A stretch of 57,447 nt of DNA from Gammaproteobacteria bacterium (GTDB taxonomy: Bacteria; Pseudomonadota; Gammaproteobacteria; Chromatiales; Chromatiaceae), in the NCBI GenBank assembly GCA_020445415.1, contig JAGRGP010000110.1, positions 1-57,447 of the forward strand, read 5' to 3'. A program made the position numbers and the translations under genes. Below are positions 44,324 through 52,576 of this stretch, piece after piece (positions within the stretch are counted from its first letter, which is position 1; the number at the start of each line of letters is the position of its first letter). Under the pieces are notes generated by a model. The model saw only the letters and a list, made by a program, of their open reading frames with translations, was not told the DNA's origin and ran no database searches.

Positions 44324-44339
44324 AGCAGGTAACGTGCCA
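44324..44339 (-). promoter_or_regulatory. Sigma-54 promoter of small membrane protein pair
   Basis: TGGCACGTTACCTGCT on the minus strand, 15 of 16 match. It is 45 bases before the ATG at 44279, giving a leader of about 35 bases. Confidence 0.72.
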
Positions 44340-44632
44340 GTTCACACGAAAATATAAATGCGTTATTTATCAGATAGATAAAGATATCATTGAGTTGTCA
44401 TCGTTGATTTTGAGGATGCAGAATACTTTGCTGAGAATATGCAATGATTTCTGAATATTTCTTTATAATCAATGCATTAAATTGTAATCTCGAAGAATCT
44501 GAAGCGCAGCAATTGCTGCACCCCTGTTTGAATCAGCGTGGTTAAAACAGAGGTAGCTAGTAACTATCCGGATCCCCAAAGACAGCGCCTATCCGGCACC
44601 ACGAACACATTGAGATCAGCGGTGCTGAATAG

Positions 44633-46051
44633 TTACTTCTCCTGCATGAGGTGCAGGCGGCGATTCAGTGACTGTCGGCTGATGCCCAGTAGAGTGGCGG
44701 CAATTCCCTGGTTGTTGCCTGCCCGCCGCATGGCTTCCTCAACCAGAAAACGGTCCGCCTGTTTGAGCGTAGGGAATTGGCCCGGGATGACTATGGACGG
44801 CCCGGTCTTCGGTGAAAGAGTTCCGTTGCCAGCGGGCGAGTGATTTTTCTCTTTTTTCACCACTTGTTGAAAGCTGTCCATGGCAAGTATCTGTCCCCGG
44901 CGATGCTGGGCCATGGCATTGAACACCAACGCACGCAGTTCTCTAATGTTCCCAGGAAAATCGTAGACACTGAGCAACGTGAGCAATTCATCGGATGGGC
45001 GCGGCGCGACCTTGCCCAGAGATTGAGCCGCCTCGTCGATGAAGTGTTGCATTAGCAAGGGTAAATCATCCTTGCGGTCGCGCAGTGGAGGTAATTCCAC
45101 CGGATGACTGGACAGGCGGAAATAGAGATCCTGACGGAACTTTCCACGTCCCATCCGACGGTGTAACTGTTTGTTGGTGGCCGCCACGATGCGGACGTCT
45201 GATGTGCGGGCCACGTCCGAACCGATTGGATAATAGGTGCCGGCCTGGAGTAGGCGCAGCAACTTGACCTGAGACGCGGGCTTAAGGTCACCGATCTCAT
45301 CCAGAAACAAGGTGCCACGGGCCGCTTTTGCGATTAGACCCTCGCGTTCCCTGTCGGCCCCCGTAAAGGCGCCGCGCACATGACCGAACAGGGTGTCCGA
45401 AAAGAGGTTATCGTCGAGTCCCGCCACATTCAGGGAAACCAGTTCCCCGGATCGACCGCTCAGATGATGCACCGCCTGGGCGATCAGCTCCTTTCCTGTG
45501 CCGGTCTCCCCGGTGATGAGAACCGGCTCACCCGAATCGGCTACCGCCTCCATATAGCGGAACAGAGCCTGCATGTGCCGATTACCCGTAACGATATGAG
45601 CGAAGGCCTCCGGGTGCTCGATCCCCTCCACGATAAGGCTGCGGCGCAAAGAGCCGATTTCCTGTCGTAGCTGTCGGATTTCCAGAGCACGACGGATGCT
45701 GCTGATGAAGCGACTCTCTTCGACAGGCTTGACCAGGTAATCGAAGGCTCCCTCCTTCATGCAGGCGACGGCGGTTTCGACTTCCTGGGAAGCGGTCATG
45801 ACCACTACCGGTACTTCGGGGTACTGCTGTACGATCGACGGCAACAACTCGATCCCGGTAATCTGCGGCATGAACAGATCGAGCACGACTACACCTGCCG
45901 GTTCCCGCTCCATCAAAGGCAACAGTTCACGCGGGTCACTCAATCCCTTCGCTAGATTGATACCATGGGTGTTGAGCAGGTACTCGGCACCGAAGAGGAT
46001 CTCCTCCTCGTCATCCACCAGAATCACTGGCAACCTGTTTCGATTCTCCAT
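44633..46051 (-). CDS. NtrC-type sigma-54 response regulator (RR3)
   Basis: 472 residues from the ATG at 46051, with GAGGAAA upstream. Receiver with DD at 13-14 and D58 (VVVLDLFMPQ); AAA+ domain with GETGTGKE, GAFTGA and [12 protein letters not shown]; helix-turn-helix with LLGISRQSLNRRLH. The receiver sequence differs from RR1/RR2, so it is a separate lineage. It follows the CHASE-domain kinase by 16 bases in one operon. Targets are likely the PiT operon and the operon's own promoter. Confidence 0.93.
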   Translation of the reverse strand: MENRNRLPVILVDDEEEILFGAEYLLNTHGINLAKGLSDPRELLPLMEREPAGVVVLDLFMPQITGIELLPSIVQQYPEVPVVVMTASQEVETAVACMKEGAFDYLVKPVEESRFISSIRRALEIRQLRQEIGSLRRSLIVEGIEHPEAFAHIVTGNRHMQALFRYMEAVADSGEPVLITGETGTGKELIAQAVHHLSGRSGELVSLNVAGLDDNLFSDTLFGHVRGAFTGADREREGLIAKAARGTLFLDEIGDLKPASQVKLLRLLQAGTYYPIGSDVARTSDVRIVAATNKQLHRRMGRGKFRQDLYFRLSSHPVELPPLRDRKDDLPLLMQHFIDEAAQSLGKVAPRPSDELLTLLSVYDFPGNIRELRALVFNAMAQHRRGQILAMDSFQQVVKKEKNHSPAGNGTLSPKTGPSIVIPGQFPTLKQADRFLVEEAMRRAGNNQGIAATLLGISRQSLNRRLHLMQEK

Positions 46052-46067
46052 GGAGATTTCCTCGGCG

Positions 46068-48305
46068 TTAGTTAGAAACCATCGGTAGGAACACACTTAC
46101 CTCGGTTCCTTTGTCGGGGCTGGAAACAATCTCCATGCGGCCCGAATGGGCCTGCACGATACGTGCAGTTATGGACAACCCCAATCCAGTGCCATTGCTG
46201 CCTTTAGTGGTAAAGAAGGGATCGGTCACTCGTGCCTTGATATCATCGGGGATGCCGCAGCCCTCATCCCTAACCCGTACCCGCACCATTTCCCCTTCTG
46301 GCTCCAGAGCCGCGCTAAGGATAACACTTGCAGATCGATTCGGCAGGGCATGCAGGGCGTTCATGACCAGGTTGATAAAAACCTGTTCTAGCTGCTGGGT
46401 GTTGCCCCTCACCGCCGGCAGGGAGGATGTAAGTTCCAGTCGACAGTTATCAGTATGCTTATGGATCTGACTCTGCAATATGGAAAGGGTGGTTTGCAAT
46501 ACCTCCTCCAGATCCACTTGGTGATCCAGTTCCCCGTGGTCGGGCCGCGCCATGTGTTTGAGATTACCCACGATATTTTGAATTCGCTGGGTGCTTCGAA
46601 CTATTCCCGCCAGCAATCTTGGCATCCCCTCCAGGGCCTTTTCCACGGGAACGCTGCCTACCGTGAACTCCCCATACTCCTGGCGGTGGTGCTCGAGAAC
46701 CTTGAGGATGTCCCCCCAACTGCGGGAGAGGATGGTCGCATTGAACTGAATGGCGTTATTGGGGTTATTGATCTCATGGGCCACGCTGGCGGCCAGTACA
46801 CCGAGGGATGCGAGACGGGCGGTACGGATGGCGTGAGCTTCGAGAATCCGCCTCTCTGTCACATCTGTAGCGATGACCATGGCACTATTTACTCGCTTCT
46901 CCTCCCGCAGGGGAACGATACGCAAGTCCCACCAACTGGAATTCTCTCCGGCATAGCTCAACCCGGCAGGCTCTCCGCTATGGAAGACTTTATCGAGTAC
47001 CTTGCGAAATTTTTCCTGAGCACGCTTTGGTATGCATACGATTTCACGATCACCATTTCCGGAGGCATTCATACCGCCAGGCAAGGGGCGGTTGACGATC
47101 AGCGGATAACCCTGGCGATCGACCGTCATGATGATGTCGGGTGATTGATGGAACAGCACCCGTAGTTTTTGTTCCGAGTGCCTGAGTTCTTCCTCGATGC
47201 TCATGCGTGCATACATTGCTGCGCGTGTGTGGTGAATGAACAAGGTCATGATCAGGGTCAGGGAAAGTCCTCCAGCCAGCACGATCCAGTGCCCCTGACC
47301 GAATCCTTCACCACTACGGAACTGGTGGGTGGCAGAGCAGGTAATGGACCATTTACGGTCGCCCACATTGAACGTCTCGGTCACTTTCTGGGAATCGGGA
47401 CGATCCCAGCTATGGTTGATTGTATGTTCGGGAACACTACCGGAGTCGCGGTTGAGTCGACTGTCATAGAAATCCAATAACCGCTCATCGATGGGCGCGG
47501 ATTCGTCACGTAGCAGGAATTCGACCCCGCGTGGCTCCAGCAGCCGCATAGCTTCATTGGCCAGGTCGGCGATGCGATAAACCCCCACCACGAATCCCCT
47601 CAGGGCGGCACGATGCTCCGTCTCATCGGCCGAAGCAGGAACATCGCTAAAGACAGGTTGAAACGCCATGAAGCCAAACTGGGGATTTATACCTCCGGGA
47701 AGAAGGATGCGGCCGCTTACTACCATGTCGCCACTCGCCCAGGCCCGCTCCAGCAAGGTACGGCGTTCAGGAAAGGCGGCCTGATCGGAACCGAGGACGA
47801 GCTCTCCGTTCTGATTAGCCTGCTGAAAACGGACAGGGAAGTACCAGTCTCGCGCGCCTGCGCGTTGCACCGCTTGACCGATGGGACCTCTGCTGGGTTC
47901 GGTGATACTGTAACCTGGAATGTCCAGCGAAGTTTCCTGCTCATATTGCGCGCGTTGATTGGCTTGGACCAACGGTAACCAGCCAAGCGACTGAATCCCT
48001 CGGTAACGGCGAAACAGTGCCTTGGTAAACTGGTCAAAGGAGTGGGAATTCACTTCTTCGCGTGCCTTGAATAGGTCGCGTACCGATCGCACTGCGTCCA
48101 GACCCTCTTCGATACCCTTTTTCAATGCCCGGTTACGATCTTGGGCTACCCATTCAAATTCAAGCTGGTGGCGTTGACCCAGTTCGCTTCTGATTATCTG
48201 GAAGGCTGTAAGAGAAAGTAGAATGCCTGTGACACATACCAACAGGGCAAGCCAATGGCGTTTGATTAGGACATAAAAATTGTCAAGCTCGGTCAGGATG
48301 TGCAT
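46068..48305 (-). CDS. CHASE-domain membrane histidine kinase (HK3)
   Basis: 745 residues from the ATG at 48305; the start is uncertain because no ribosome site is clear and a TTG lies at 48323. An N-terminal membrane helix (about 17-40), an extracytoplasmic CHASE domain (about 70-290, with SLGWLPLV and RDWYFPVRF), a second helix (about 345-365), a PAS-like domain (about 380-500), HisKA with SVAHEINNPNNAIQFNA and an ATPase with NLVMNALHAL, DEGCGIP and GTGLGLSI. All catalytic elements are present. It senses a small external ligand and should phosphorylate RR3. Confidence 0.92.
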   Translation of the reverse strand: MHILTELDNFYVLIKRHWLALLVCVTGILLSLTAFQIIRSELGQRHQLEFEWVAQDRNRALKKGIEEGLDAVRSVRDLFKAREEVNSHSFDQFTKALFRRYRGIQSLGWLPLVQANQRAQYEQETSLDIPGYSITEPSRGPIGQAVQRAGARDWYFPVRFQQANQNGELVLGSDQAAFPERRTLLERAWASGDMVVSGRILLPGGINPQFGFMAFQPVFSDVPASADETEHRAALRGFVVGVYRIADLANEAMRLLEPRGVEFLLRDESAPIDERLLDFYDSRLNRDSGSVPEHTINHSWDRPDSQKVTETFNVGDRKWSITCSATHQFRSGEGFGQGHWIVLAGGLSLTLIMTLFIHHTRAAMYARMSIEEELRHSEQKLRVLFHQSPDIIMTVDRQGYPLIVNRPLPGGMNASGNGDREIVCIPKRAQEKFRKVLDKVFHSGEPAGLSYAGENSSWWDLRIVPLREEKRVNSAMVIATDVTERRILEAHAIRTARLASLGVLAASVAHEINNPNNAIQFNATILSRSWGDILKVLEHHRQEYGEFTVGSVPVEKALEGMPRLLAGIVRSTQRIQNIVGNLKHMARPDHGELDHQVDLEEVLQTTLSILQSQIHKHTDNCRLELTSSLPAVRGNTQQLEQVFINLVMNALHALPNRSASVILSAALEPEGEMVRVRVRDEGCGIPDDIKARVTDPFFTTKGSNGTGLGLSITARIVQAHSGRMEIVSSPDKGTEVSVFLPMVSN

Positions 48306-48360
48306 ATTGTCAATTGGAAACAAAAATCAGAATTGGTGACATCCCCACGGGATTCTGCCT

Positions 48361-48444
48361 GGCTCTCCCCTTTAGTCGCAAGCGAAAATCGCGTTTTTGC
48401 ACAGTGATCTGGATTGGTACGGTATTTCAAGCGACACTCGACCC
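48361..48444 (-). promoter_or_regulatory. Shared control block, copy 2 (HK3-RR3 operon)
   Basis: Partner of 43441-43533 (70% identity over the first 60 bases). It begins about 55 bases before the HK3 start. Conservation suggests that one regulator, possibly RR3, controls both operons. Confidence 0.65.
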
Positions 48445-48860
48445 ATCAATACATCAAAACGACTGACGATAACAAAGTACAATCGATAAAGTCTGTACAC
48501 CACAACGGACTCACGTTCTCTGTTGGATTTAGTAGCGCCAACAACCGGACGTGATCGAACGTTTCCAGAACGAGTTGGCACCGTATTTTAAAATGTAGAG
48601 TAAGGGCTGTTGTCGGCGCTTCCTCACATTGGCGAGCATGAACTGGTTTAACGTATCCTGCGGGAACATCAGGCGGCTATGATGTCTGGGTCCGGGCCGA
48701 CATAGAAGACCCAATTATGGATCGAAAGATAAATGGGAGCTTTGTATTCCGAGCGATCACCTAAACCTAAGGGAGCGGTATGCGTTTGTCTTTGTGAGTT
48801 AAGCCATCTTCAGGTATACATCCGATGTGAGCGACTACCTTTTGTAAGGTGCTCACTTTA
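48445..48860. other. Intergenic interval, nothing recognised
   Basis: 416 bases between the HK3 promoter and the DUF218 gene's 3' end. Short frames present have no support. Confidence 0.45.
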
Positions 48861-49529
48861 TTAGGAGATGCGGTCCAGCATACGTCGGTTATTAGTTAAA
48901 AGCGCCCAACTCTTACCAACTTGAAACCAAAGAATAAAGAAGGATTCTTTGGTGAGTTTTAAATAGGTCATAAAGTCACCCGGTAACTTCGGCTCGGCGG
49001 CGCAGAGGCTGTGGTCCATGCCTAGACTATTCGCTATCATGCTACAGCGTGCCAAATGGTAGCGGTTACTGATTAACACGGGATGGTGTTGGTACAGGGT
49101 GCGCGAATTGCGCAGATTTTCCAACGTATGTTGCGATTGCTCTTCAAGGTAAATTGGTGCGTCAGTGGACAGGCCACGACGCCACAATTCATTTTGTCCC
49201 ATCGCTGCTTCCGAAGGCTCACCGAACGTGGTATGGCCCCCAAGTAAAATCAGTCTTCGCGGTTGCTGGCGGAAAAGTTCGGCTGCTTTTGCCAGTCGCA
49301 GCCTGTATTCGCCGTCGATATGGCCATTCCGCGAGCGTTTTCCGAAAACGAGGCATTCACTGCCGGCAGGAGCATCGTCTGTCGCCCTTTTGGCAGCACG
49401 GTAAACGTAAATGAGACTTGGCAACAGCAGCAAACCAGCACTGGCCGTCAACAGTACACAGGTCAACATCAACGTTTGGATGCCATCCCAGTTTACCTGG
49501 CGGTTGTATCGTAAAGCGTGTCGAATCAT
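48861..49529 (-). CDS. DUF218/YdcF-SanA family membrane protein
   Basis: 222 residues. A membrane segment near 18-42, then the DUF218 domain: ECLVFGKRSRNG, LRLAKAAELFRQQPRRLILLGG (about 77-98), LEEQSQHTLENLRNSRTL and SNRYHLARCSMIANSLGM. Related proteins (SanA, ElyC, YdcF) act in envelope biogenesis, but the reaction is unresolved. It lies 47 bases downstream of a lipoprotein gene with a hairpin between them. Confidence 0.85.
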   Translation of the reverse strand: MIRHALRYNRQVNWDGIQTLMLTCVLLTASAGLLLLPSLIYVYRAAKRATDDAPAGSECLVFGKRSRNGHIDGEYRLRLAKAAELFRQQPRRLILLGGHTTFGEPSEAAMGQNELWRRGLSTDAPIYLEEQSQHTLENLRNSRTLYQHHPVLISNRYHLARCSMIANSLGMDHSLCAAEPKLPGDFMTYLKLTKESFFILWFQVGKSWALLTNNRRMLDRIS

Positions 49530-49536
49530 GGCGGAC

Positions 49537-49560
49537 GGGCACTGAATGTCTCCAGTGCCC
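49537..49560 (-). terminator. Probable terminator of lipoprotein gene
   Basis: GGGCACTG-8-CAGTGCCC, an 8-bp stem with an 8-base loop, 16 bases beyond the lipoprotein stop codon. No T-run, so termination may be weak and the DUF218 gene may be read through. Confidence 0.55.
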
Positions 49561-49576
49561 GGTACATGGATCTAGA

Positions 49577-49972
49577 TTAGAGAGTATTCAATTGAACCTG
49601 TATTGCCTTATGCAGGTTCTGGATCCAACCATTGTAATTACTGTGAATTTTCGTGCCGTCATAGCGTAGGTTGGTACTGTCGTTGTAGAGAATGCTGTAA
49701 CTCGTGGGACTATAGGGGATGTCTACCTTGGCAACATGAGAGCGAAGGTGGAGCGTACCCTCCAACCGATCAGGTCCCGCGTCTTTGATGTTCCAGCCGA
49801 GAGTGCCGCCGGCGCGAATGATCGCCTTGCGCACATCGGCTGCGGATACGTTAGCGATATTGGCGACAATCGACGCATTTTCAACGTTGTAAACATCCGC
49901 CTGGTGTGGGCAGCCGGTGAGGGCCAGTGTAACGATTGCAATACTCAAAACGGCTAAGAGTTTTCCTTTCAT
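49577..49972 (-). CDS. Small lipoprotein, unknown family
   Basis: 131 residues. Signal peptide with lipobox LTGC (Cys21); the mature part includes NVSAADVRKAIIRAGGTLGWNIKDAGP and HVAKVDIPYSPTSYSILYNDSTNLRYDG, then WIQNLHKAIQ. I recall similar short lipoproteins with an IPYS-TSYSI-Y motif in Proteobacteria, but I know no function. AGGAGAT precedes the start. It may belong to the fatty-acid/glycosyltransferase cluster upstream. Confidence 0.8.
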   Translation of the reverse strand: MKGKLLAVLSIAIVTLALTGCPHQADVYNVENASIVANIANVSAADVRKAIIRAGGTLGWNIKDAGPDRLEGTLHLRSHVAKVDIPYSPTSYSILYNDSTNLRYDGTKIHSNYNGWIQNLHKAIQVQLNTL

Positions 49973-50028
49973 AGGTGATATCTCCTTGGAAGATGAGTGG
50001 CGAGAGTACTACGGTGAATAAATCGTAA

Positions 50029-50754
50029 TCAGGTGGATCTCCAAATTATTTCTACCAGCCCGCTGGGGTTGAGCCCGCTGCGGAGCAGGCGGCCAGCGAC
50101 CATCAAAACGATGCGGGTAATGTCGACTACCGGTCTGAAATGGCTTGCACGGGCCTGTCTCGGATAGTAGGAAGAAATGGGAACGGTCTGAAATTTTAGA
50201 CCCTGGTGAGCTGCTTCTATGAGAAATTCACTTTCATAGACGAAACCATGCTTTCTACTGTGGTCGATTAAAACCTGGCCGGCGGCATGGGCTGGATAGA
50301 GGCGAAACCCAGACTGGCTGTCGCGGATCCGCTGCCCCGCGGCCCACGAAATCCAGAAGTCGGCGAAGTCGTTGGCTCGTCTTCTTGCTTTGGGGGCATG
50401 CTCACGATTGAGAAGGCGGGCACCGATGACTAAAGAGTTCAAATTATTGGAGAACGCCGAGATCAGCTTGGGAATATCAGCCGGCCGGTGTTGACCGTCA
50501 CCATCCAGGGTAACGATGCCGTCACAGCCGGCTTCGAGAGCAGCGTCTATACCAGTGCGCAAGCTGGCCGCTTTGCCCCGATTCGTTTGATGCCGGATTA
50601 GCGTAAGCTGTAGTTCGGCCAATTGATCAGAAGTACCATCCCGGGAAGCGTCGTCCACCACGATTAGATCCAACCCCAAGCCCAAAACATCTTGTGCCAG
50701 GGATCGAATGGTTGCCGCTTCATTATATGCGGGAATAACAACGATGATCTTCAT
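50029..50754 (-). CDS. Family 2 glycosyltransferase
   Basis: 241 residues from the ATG at 50754. GT-A fold: MKIIVVIPAYNEAATI, VVDDASRDGTSD, NRGKAASLRTGIDAA, and the metal site DGDGQH (about 93-98). Resembles dolichyl-phosphate-mannose-type transferases but lacks membrane helices. Aryl polyene and related clusters often carry such a transferase. It begins 10 bases after the ketoreductase pseudogene's stop. Confidence 0.9.
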   Translation of the reverse strand: MKIIVVIPAYNEAATIRSLAQDVLGLGLDLIVVDDASRDGTSDQLAELQLTLIRHQTNRGKAASLRTGIDAALEAGCDGIVTLDGDGQHRPADIPKLISAFSNNLNSLVIGARLLNREHAPKARRRANDFADFWISWAAGQRIRDSQSGFRLYPAHAAGQVLIDHSRKHGFVYESEFLIEAAHQGLKFQTVPISSYYPRQARASHFRPVVDITRIVLMVAGRLLRSGLNPSGLVEIIWRST

Positions 50755-50764
50755 ATCCCAATGT

Positions 50765-51354
50765 TTATCCCATAGCCCCATCGATCGAGATTAATTGGCC
50801 CGAGATGTAACTGGCCTTGTTCGAGGCAAGGAGACTGATCAGATCAGCCACTTCGCCGGGAGTGCCGGTGCGCTGCATCGATACCAGTTGTTTGACCAGT
50901 TCCGCGGGGAAGCTTTTTTCACTCATCGGTGATTCGATGATTCCCGGTGCAACTACATTGACTGTTACTCCACGTGAGGCAAGCTCCCGGGTAATGATTT
51001 GCTGGCTCCGTGGAGTCCGGCTTTAGCCGCCGAATGGTTTGCCTGGCCGTGGTTGCCTTTTACCCCGCTAACCGAGGATATTGAAATTATCCTGCCCCAG
51101 CGAGTGCTCAGCATTGGCAGCAGGATAGGATGGCCGACATTGTAAATTCCGTGAAGCGAGACATCAATCACTTGTCGTCACTGTTCCGGATCCATCCCGG
51201 CAAGCGGTGCGTGATTATGAATGCCGGCATTGTTTACCAGCACTTGAACGGGGCCCTCTTCCAGGATCGCCTGGATCGGCACTCAGGTAGTGTTACCATC
51301 GGTGACATCAAAACAGATTGTCTCAGCAGAACCTCCAGCTTGGGTGATCCACTT
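50765..51354 (-). pseudogene. 3-oxoacyl-ACP reductase (FabG-like) pseudogene
   Basis: Minus-strand reading gives AGGSAETICFDVTD, VLVNNAGIHNHAPL, GRIISISSVSGVKGNHGQANHSAAKAG, then (other frame) ELASRGVTVNVVAPG and a final YISGQLISIDGAMG. This is a short-chain reductase of the FabG type with its NNAG and Sx(n)YxxxK region (here HSAAK, with H for the catalytic Y). The N-terminal TGxxxGIG cofactor segment (about 45 residues) is missing. TGA codons stand in frame at 51283-51285 and 51178-51180, and one frameshift occurs near 51000. It cannot make an active reductase. Confidence 0.85.
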
Positions 51355-51797
51355 CACCTTTTCGTTTCAACTCGATTGACCACCGTAAGTCGTGCTGCGG
51401 CAACTAGCTTTCCCATGACACTGACCTTAATCTGATAAATCTGGGTTGCATCGGACGAAATCAACTTGATGGCTTCAATGATGAGTGGTTGTTCCACCTG
51501 GTCGATGCGATCCGTGTAAAATTTCGCGTCACGGACCGCAGCAACATAGCCCTCGCTGATGCACATGCGTTTCTCCCGTGCCCATAAACCACTGTGAATC
51601 GCCATCGCCTGGGCTCCATATTCCAAAGCATTGATCACTGAAAGCCCTCCCTCGGACCTTAGTGGATTGTTTGCCGCGGAGTGGGATCTGGTGGTGCAAA
51701 TGATCTGTTTTTCGTCCCAAGCCTCTACACGATCGATCAGACACATCACGCCGGCATGGGGAATCAGCCCGCAAAGAGTTTCCCGGTCGAGCTTCAT
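51354..51797 (-). CDS. Hotdog-fold 3-hydroxyacyl-ACP dehydratase (aryl-polyene type)
   Basis: 147 residues. LIPHAGVMCLIDRVEAWDEKQIICTTRSH places the catalytic His in a PHAGxM motif (His14), and GLSVINALEYGAQAMAIHSG carries the acidic partner. This is the FabZ-like hotdog dehydratase of aryl polyene clusters. It removes water from 3-hydroxyacyl-ACP to leave a double bond. Its start overlaps the synthase-like gene by four bases; immediately after its stop lies the truncated reductase. Confidence 0.87.
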   Translation of the reverse strand: MKLDRETLCGLIPHAGVMCLIDRVEAWDEKQIICTTRSHSAANNPLRSEGGLSVINALEYGAQAMAIHSGLWAREKRMCISEGYVAAVRDAKFYTDRIDQVEQPLIIEAIKLISSDATQIYQIKVSVMGKLVAAARLTVVNRVETKR

Positions 51798-52576
51798 GCT
51801 GCGACCAGATCCAGTATTAGCTGCTGGTTGAGATACGGGATAAAAATCCGGCTTGCCGCTCCTTCAGCGATAGCTTGAAGTAGTGGCAGAGCACGGGCTG
51901 CGGGATTACCGAGTCGAATCCGTTCCAGCTCCGGGTTATCGAGTATTGTGGGTTCGCCATCGCCTAAATCCAGATTCAGAGTTGGATTATCGTTGTCTAC
52001 CTGTATCACCAATGCTACTGCAAAGGCGATCGCCACCGGCACCGAAGCGCTTAGCGGAAATGATGCCGGATGGTCATAGGTGACAAGCAGCACCGGCTGC
52101 TCGGTGGATTGAGCCTGCAATGCAGTCTCCAGCATAGCCGCCGGAAAACTTGAGCCGGCTATGGCGAGACTGGTGGATGCCTGTTGTGAGCCCGTCGCTA
52201 TCGACCAGTAGCCGGCCGGTGCATTGTGTACCGAATTGTGAAACTGAGTGGGGGAGACGGGTTTGTCATGACTGGCTAGGGCACGACAAAGCATGTCACA
52301 GATCTTCATGTCACCAAGAGAGGAGGCAAAGACAGTGGCCAATTGACCGGCATCGATGGCAGCGTGATCGACCGCTTGACCGGCCGCCGCCAGCGCCAGT
52401 TTTATTGTGGGGGTTGAACGCCTGCGCTCGTTGGCGGGAAGAAAAGTGGGTAACGGAATCATGGTTTCCGTTGGTTGGTAGCGATCCCCCCGGTTTTTCA
52501 GCAAAGGTATCGAAGCCCGCCAGCCGTGCAAGCCGGGCCCGATCAAGCCTATGCCCAGTATTCTCAGTGGAATCAA
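51794..52576 (-). CDS. Beta-ketoacyl synthase-like (chain-length-factor type) protein
   Basis: 260 residues. The sequence follows the N-terminal half of a ketoacyl synthase: LATVFASSLGDMKICDML, PTQFHNSVHNAPAGYWSIATGSQQASTSLAIAGSSFPAAML, where the usual active cysteine position reads Ser. The C-terminal half is shortened. Such proteins are partners of KS enzymes in aryl polyene clusters and set chain length. It overlaps genes on both sides by four bases, so the three are translated together. Confidence 0.85.
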   Translation of the reverse strand: MIPLRILGIGLIGPGLHGWRASIPLLKNRGDRYQPTETMIPLPTFLPANERRRSTPTIKLALAAAGQAVDHAAIDAGQLATVFASSLGDMKICDMLCRALASHDKPVSPTQFHNSVHNAPAGYWSIATGSQQASTSLAIAGSSFPAAMLETALQAQSTEQPVLLVTYDHPASFPLSASVPVAIAFAVALVIQVDNDNPTLNLDLGDGEPTILDNPELERIRLGNPAARALPLLQAIAEGAASRIFIPYLNQQLILDLVAA

